The position numbers and the translations under genes were made by a program. Of a DNA stretch of 64,000 bases, positions 58,812-64,000 are shown piece after piece (position 1 is the stretch's first letter; each line of letters begins with the position of its first letter). The DNA lies in the NCBI RefSeq assembly GCF_030463565.1, contig NC_134648.1:45165498-45229497 (forward strand), given 5' to 3'. This DNA is from Pelecanus crispus (taxonomy: Eukaryota; Chordata; Aves; Pelecaniformes; Pelecanidae). The notes under the pieces were generated by a model. The model did no database searches. It was not told the DNA's origin and worked only from the letters and a program-made list of their open reading frames with translations.

Positions 58812-61800
58812 ATGGCACTCTTTTCTCAAACTAGTCAACAGGGTTTCCAGGCTTTCCTGTGGAAATGTCGTCTGTTCTGGCCTGTTTCAAGATGCCAACA
58901 ACTGTTTGCTGTCTCTTTCAACATCCCCGATAGGGAAAAGGTTAGCTATTTCAGTTTTATGACATCTTCCAGCACTGCATTACCAGTGGATCCCAAGGGA
59001 ACTGATGCCCTTCCTACCAAGGAAAGGTCTGAAATTGATTACAAAGAAGAAAAAGAATGGGATGAGGAGACCAAAAAAATATCTCAAGGGAAACTCCACT
59101 TTTCTTCTTCTGTTGGAGCTCCGAAGAAACGGTTAATGAGTCAAGTTCTGTCAAGGCATAAGTTTACCAACGTACAGCCTCCAGAAAAACCTTTGCAGGC
59201 TGAGGAATGGAACAGGCTGAGGGAAAGCTTTCGATCACCTGAAATATTTGAAGAAGTGATGTTTAACAGTATGGTCAGGTGCAACAGCCCCATTGATGTG
59301 GCTAAGTCCTTGCTGACCCATGTGGCAAAGAGTAATGGTGACATTGCATATAGTTTGTTGGTCAAATACCTGGCATTGTGTGTCCAGCAGGGGCAGACTT
59401 CAGAAATTCGTGATATGTATGATATAATGAAAATCAGATTTAAGATTTTAGAAAGTGGGGCTTACAACCTTCTTATCAAGGGGCTGAGTAATTCAGATCA
59501 GTGGAGAATGGCCTTGACTCTTCTGGAAGAAGTAAAAAAGATTATGGTTCCCTCACGGACGAACTATGAATCTTGTATCAAAGCAGCCAGCCGTCACCAA
59601 GAAATGAACCTCGCATTTGAACTTTACCATGAGATGTTGGCTAAGGACTTGGTCCCAACCTTGGATGTCCTGCAGGCCTTTTTTGACTTCAGCAGGGGTA
59701 TGAAAGGTGCTGAGTTACAAAAAGAGCTGTTTGGTATCCTCTTATATTTGAGAGAGAACCAAATATACCCTCACAAAACATTTATGCGGAGTATAAAGCT
59801 ATGGTTTGAAAGGTAAATAATGTTTCAATAGCATGCTCCAGTTCTTCAGGATGGGATTCAGATTATTCCACAGATCAACTCTAATAAGACACCTCAATGT
59901 CTCATTTTGGTTATTGCTTCTCCATGAGACACACATTGTCACGAAAAGAAGTATTTTATTTTTGCTCCCAAATTAGTGTAAAAGTGTAAAATTCTTACTG
60001 ATTTCACCTTTTCTTGAATGATTTTACCTGTTAAATATTATTCCTTGGTGCAAAAAGTAGGAAATTGTGATGGGTCCAAAATATCCAACTTCATCTCTTT
60101 CTGGAGTTGATACGTAAGCAATATTGACAGGTATGAGGGGTTTTCCTATAATCTATCGGAGTGTAGAAGTAGTAACTTATTTGACAATTAGTTTCTCTCT
60201 TTAAAGGAAAAAGGCAGCAAATTTAGCATAGGTTAAGTGAAGATTAAGTGTTGACTTTGTATAGAATAATAGGAGAGGAATAATCTTAACAGGAGGCTCT
60301 TTGTTTTAGCACAGCATTTAGGAGGCCACGCGGTTTGTTTTCATGAGTAGTGATAGTCAGACTCTGCAGATTACTAGTTATGCTGCATATGCACAGTGTA
60401 GTTCACCTGAGCCCATTGCCTGTTTGTTATGCTGCTGTTGTATGTGAGCCCATGTATGACTTTTTTTTAATTGTTGGCTTCAGTTTATGTGAGCTACACA
60501 GCCATTTTACAAGTTAGTTTTCCTGGATGCAAAATATGGCTGTGGGAATGCACTACCATTATTAGAATGGTTTATACTGCTGTCCCCTAGCTATTTTCTT
60601 TCCTGGGAACCTAGGGAGCAGACAGAGTAGGCTTCAGTTGAGATGAACTGGTTTAGTGGGTGAAAATCTGTTGTGGGGTGCTATTTTTCCAGTGAGTAGA
60701 GAAGTAACTTACCTGTAGGTGTGTACTGCATGTGCGGGAAACTCAGCATAATAAAAAGTCCTTGGCAAGGACTGCAGGGGCAGTGAGTACGTTGAAGAGC
60801 TGTATAGTGCCTGTATATAGTGACAAACCAGTGCTGCAAGCTGAAGCTAGACAAACTCCTGTTCATATCTTTAATACTGTGTTTGACTGTTAGAACAATT
60901 CATGAAAGGTTGTGGTAGAGTCATGTTTTAAGATCAATGTTGGGTGTTTCCCTAAAGGAAGTAGTGTTTCAAACATGAAGAGAAAACAAAGTCCATAACA
61001 GAGGGATGAAACTAGGTGATTAGTTATCCCATCTAGCTTTTTATCTGTGAACCTATACAAAATGCTCAGTTTTACCTGTCTGTTCCAGTTGCTAGTGCTG
61101 AACTTGTATATGCTGGTGGTTGAGAATAAATAAGCAGTTTACGTGGAGTTCCCAAAAAGAAATAGAATCTGATAACTTATAGCACTGTTAGTCTTGCAAA
61201 AACGATGCAGATTGGGAGGTAACTTTTGCTGACAAAGGAAACCAGTGGTGCAGTAAGCACAGAAGTGAGCTCTGTGACTGTAACTGAATAGGTGTTACTT
61301 TTAAAAAATGATTTTTCTGAAGAGCAGACCAGCACTGACTTCTATTGGTGAGTAAGGCCAGATCCAATACAGAGATCTGAGTGTGCAACAGAGAATCACG
61401 GTATTTTCTGTTGCCTGTGGTCTTTGTAAGAAAACTAAAGAACCTCTATGTATCAGCATGAGAAATGGGAAAGGAGGACAGAAGCAGGATGGTTATTCCA
61501 AAGCCCACAGCATGTGTGATTGTGCAGCCTATGATAATAAACACAGTGGCAAAGGGAGAGGTGTCTGCAGTTGCACGTTGGTCATGGGTATTCCCATTCT
61601 ATAACCTATTCTGGTTTTGATGTTGTGGGCAAAAAGGGATAATGGTGAAAAAAGCGTGATGGTGACTGTGGTAGTGGTGGTGATAATGATGTGGAGTCAG
61701 TAAGTCTCAATGTAGCATTTTGGTATGAGCATGTCTTTCTTAATCTCTCAGGATGGCATCTGCATAGAAATCTTGATTCCTGCTTTCCCTTCTATTTTCG

Positions 61801-64000
61801 GAGGTGCTTTACGAATGTGTAGGGCAGCAACCTAAAAATTGTCAGTGCAGCCCGGTTATTTGTGTGGTTCTTAATATTTGGGGACAACATAAACTGGGGA
61901 CGTTGATGGTGTTAGTTCTCTGAATGTTGTTAAATGCTGGTTCTTTATGTAATATTTTCAGGTGTTGCTAAATTACACATGAATCTTTGTATGATTTCTT
62001 TGCAGGGTAGATGATTGATTGGTCTTTTATTTCTAAATGTTGACCAAAGTAGAATTATTCCTTATCTGTAATTCAGGTATTGTTAAATAAGAATCTAATG
62101 TTTTTATTTATCTTCCCTATGTACATATTAGTATACCAGGAGGGAACTGGAGAGGACACCTGACCAACATTAAAGACAGGTAAGTACAACACTTTATTTA
62201 AAAGTGAGGTGGTGTCTTTCATTATTCTATGTTGAACTCTTATTTAGTAAACATAAAAAAAGACTTTCCTTATAGAAGAAAGTATTTTAATCCTTGAGAA
62301 TATGAACCTTTGTTGCATACACATGATTTCCCAAACTCCAATTTCCAACTCATTCTTGTGCATTAAACAAGACCCAACATGCACAGTTGGAAAGGAGTTA
62401 TACTAAGCAGAGCCACAACAGAAAAACACAGAGAAAAATAAGAGCTGCCACTTTACTGGGTGGCTTATTTGTTTACTGTTGAGGAATTAAATACTTACTT
62501 TTTTGGTTGGCTTTATAATACCATTGTTTAACAGGATATTGGACAGAGCAGCTTTGATGTGTAAATGGATGTCTTGAAAACTGATACTATTCACATGCTG
62601 CAGTTAATTTGTACAGATGGAAGAGTTCTCCCTTCCCACCTGATTTTCAGTGAAAACAAAATTATTCTTAGGTTTTCACAGGGATAACTTGGAGACGTGC
62701 TTCTGTTACAGCATGGTTTTCTTTGCCTATAAATTCCTATTTTAAATGTTATTCTATTTGAAACCTAGTTCTGTGTTTTTGTGGCAATTTGGCAACTATA
62801 AATGTATTATAAGAATGTCTCCAGTGGATTATGGGGTTTCTTGGTGGTTTATAAAAATACACTGTATTGCATAATCTGAAGTAAAAGCATATGTAGAGTC
62901 TGCTGCTTTTGAAGCCCATGAAAGAGCAGCATAACTCACTGTCCTAAGAGTAGGTGTTGGTCACTGTAAGATGGATTATTACTATGTATGAGTGTGTGTG
63001 TGTTACTATACTATATTATGATAATTCACCAAATTCTAGACAACCTTTCTCAGCCTTTAGAGTTTTAAAATTCTGAAGTTGATTGTCTTAGTTAAGAGGT
63101 AGCCTGTTGTTTTACTGTCTGTAAACTCTGTTACAGAATTTGAGAGCTAAACTAACTTAGATCACCTCACATTTTATTATGGATTAAGAATCTGTGAACA
63201 ATGTGGTGACAAGGTGCTATATTGTAGTTGTTTTGTGATAACTATATGAACACTTTTGATTTTGAAATAAACAAGTTTGAGGTAGCCTACTTGGGTAAGT
63301 ATTTGAATAAAATTAATATGGTTGCAAGAAAAGAAAAATAATATAAGAGTTTTGTTGTGTTTTAAATTAAATGGCTTCTGACAGAAAAGATCCTTGGGAT
63401 TTAAGAAAGAAAAAATGTTTGTCCTTTTTTTGTGGAGGTTTTTTCTTGGTCCTAATCATAAAGGACAAAGCCCTTAAGGTATCTCTGAAATTCATGTGAT
63501 GATTGTTACTAGACTCGTCTCTGCAGTCAGCATAACTGATGTCTTAAAACATGAGTCTTGAGTTAAAGAGTCCAGAAGAACTATTTTTTCCTAAACTGAG
63601 TTTGACAATTTAATAGGCTTATTCATAGGTTATTCTGGTTTTATATAAATCCTGGCAGTTATATCTAAGATGCTTATATCCAGGATATTTTCTTCTTCTT
63701 CTAGCACTGAGCCCCTAGTTTCTTTGAACTGTGATAGTCAGAAGCTTGAACCCCCTGCAAACAAACCTTGAAGTTTGCTGACCATCTTTGAGAGTTACAA
63801 AAGCTTTGGATTTCCAAGGTCAGCTACAGAAAGCTGCAGCTCAAGTTTTTTGAGCCTGCGTTCAAATTACTGTAGCACATCTGACTTCATGCTTGATACC
63901 TATGTGCCATGATACTCCAAATCTATCTCAAAAAAAGTAGTCCCTCAACAAAAGTAGTCCCTCAAAAAAAGTAGTTAAATGGTCAATTAGCTGTAAGGAC
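58812..64000 (+). CDS. PRORP: Mitochondrial ribonuclease P catalytic subunit (MRPP3), partial
   Basis: PRORP is the protein-only nuclease that, with TRMT10C and HSD17B10, cuts the 5' leader from mitochondrial tRNA precursors. Two coding exons are in the window: 58812-59812 and 62132-62179, joined in phase to 349 codons plus two bases. The rest, including the NYN/PIN-like metallonuclease domain with its Asp residues, lies to the right. The Met at 58812 is preceded by an in-frame TAA at 58797. The first 39 residues have Arg/Lys and aromatic residues but no acidic residue, as in a mitochondrial targeting sequence. The PPR domain follows (about residues 150-335), seen as DVAKSLLTHVAKSNGD, YSLLVKYLALCVQQGQTSEI, AYNLLIKGLSNSDQWRMAL and PTLDVLQAFFDFSRGMK. 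The second exon gives IPGGNWRGHLTNIKD, matching the PGKQWKGQF region of human PRORP. The N-terminal third is much less conserved than the PPR part. Confidence 0.93.
59813..62131 (+). other. PRORP: PRORP intron after the large coding exon
   Basis: This 2.3 kb intron has no recognised transposon or RNA gene. A short TGG/TGA-rich stretch lies at about 61645-61695. It ends at catattag (62131). Confidence 0.55.
62180..64000 (+). other. PRORP: PRORP intron, continuing beyond the window
   Basis: AT-rich sequence follows the donor gtaagt at 62180. I see no further PRORP exon up to the window end. A three-copy 17-base tandem repeat lies at 63927-63976. Confidence 0.55.
63927..63976. repeat. 17-base tandem repeat, three copies
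   Basis: The unit ctcaaaaaaagtagtcc occurs at 63927-63943, again with one change at 63944-63960, and a third time, incomplete, at 63961-63976. It is a small local duplication inside a PRORP intron. Confidence 0.9.

Overview
The window looks like nuclear DNA from a bird. Coding exons are short and joined by GT-AG introns, promoters lie in CpG islands, and the only interspersed repeats I recognise are CR1 LINE pieces with avian-type 3' ends plus retroviral LTR fossils. I cannot name the species. Four vertebrate genes are recognisable in the order SRP54 (+), FAM177A1 (+), PPP2R3C (-), PRORP (+, cut by the window end). From memory this is the order on human 14q13, so it is an old conserved block and not an accessory region.

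Layout. 1-1.2 kb: microsatellite and unassigned sequence. 1.2-2.8 kb: CpG island with a divergent promoter. The SRP54 non-coding exon 1 reads right, and an unidentified short first coding exon reads left. 6.3-18.3 kb: 15 coding exons of SRP54, giving exactly 504 codons, with a CR1 copy in one intron. 18.6-22.6 kb: intergenic. 22.75-23.75 kb: CpG island with FAM177A1 exon 1. 27.4-38.4 kb: FAM177A1 exons 2-5, with an LTR fossil and a second LTR-like piece in intron 2. 38.4-41.3 kb: tail-to-tail space between FAM177A1 and PPP2R3C. 41.5-57.5 kb: 13 coding exons of PPP2R3C on the minus strand, giving 450 codons. 57.2-58.0 kb: CpG island shared head-to-head by PPP2R3C and PRORP. 58.8-64 kb: the first two coding exons of PRORP; its nuclease domain lies beyond the window.

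The genes are housekeeping and do not form one pathway: co-translational protein targeting (SRP54), a Golgi-linked protein (FAM177A1), a PP2A regulatory subunit (PPP2R3C) and mitochondrial tRNA 5' processing (PRORP). What links them here is shared CpG-island promoters. All exon boundaries were read by hand from splice sites and checked by reading-frame phase across every junction; each complete gene closes in frame with no unexplained base. I found no undescribed system. The items most worth a second look are the unidentified exon opposite SRP54, a 27-codon uORF that splicing would create in the PRORP leader, the LTR-like pieces in FAM177A1 intron 2, and a retained-intron form of SRP54.
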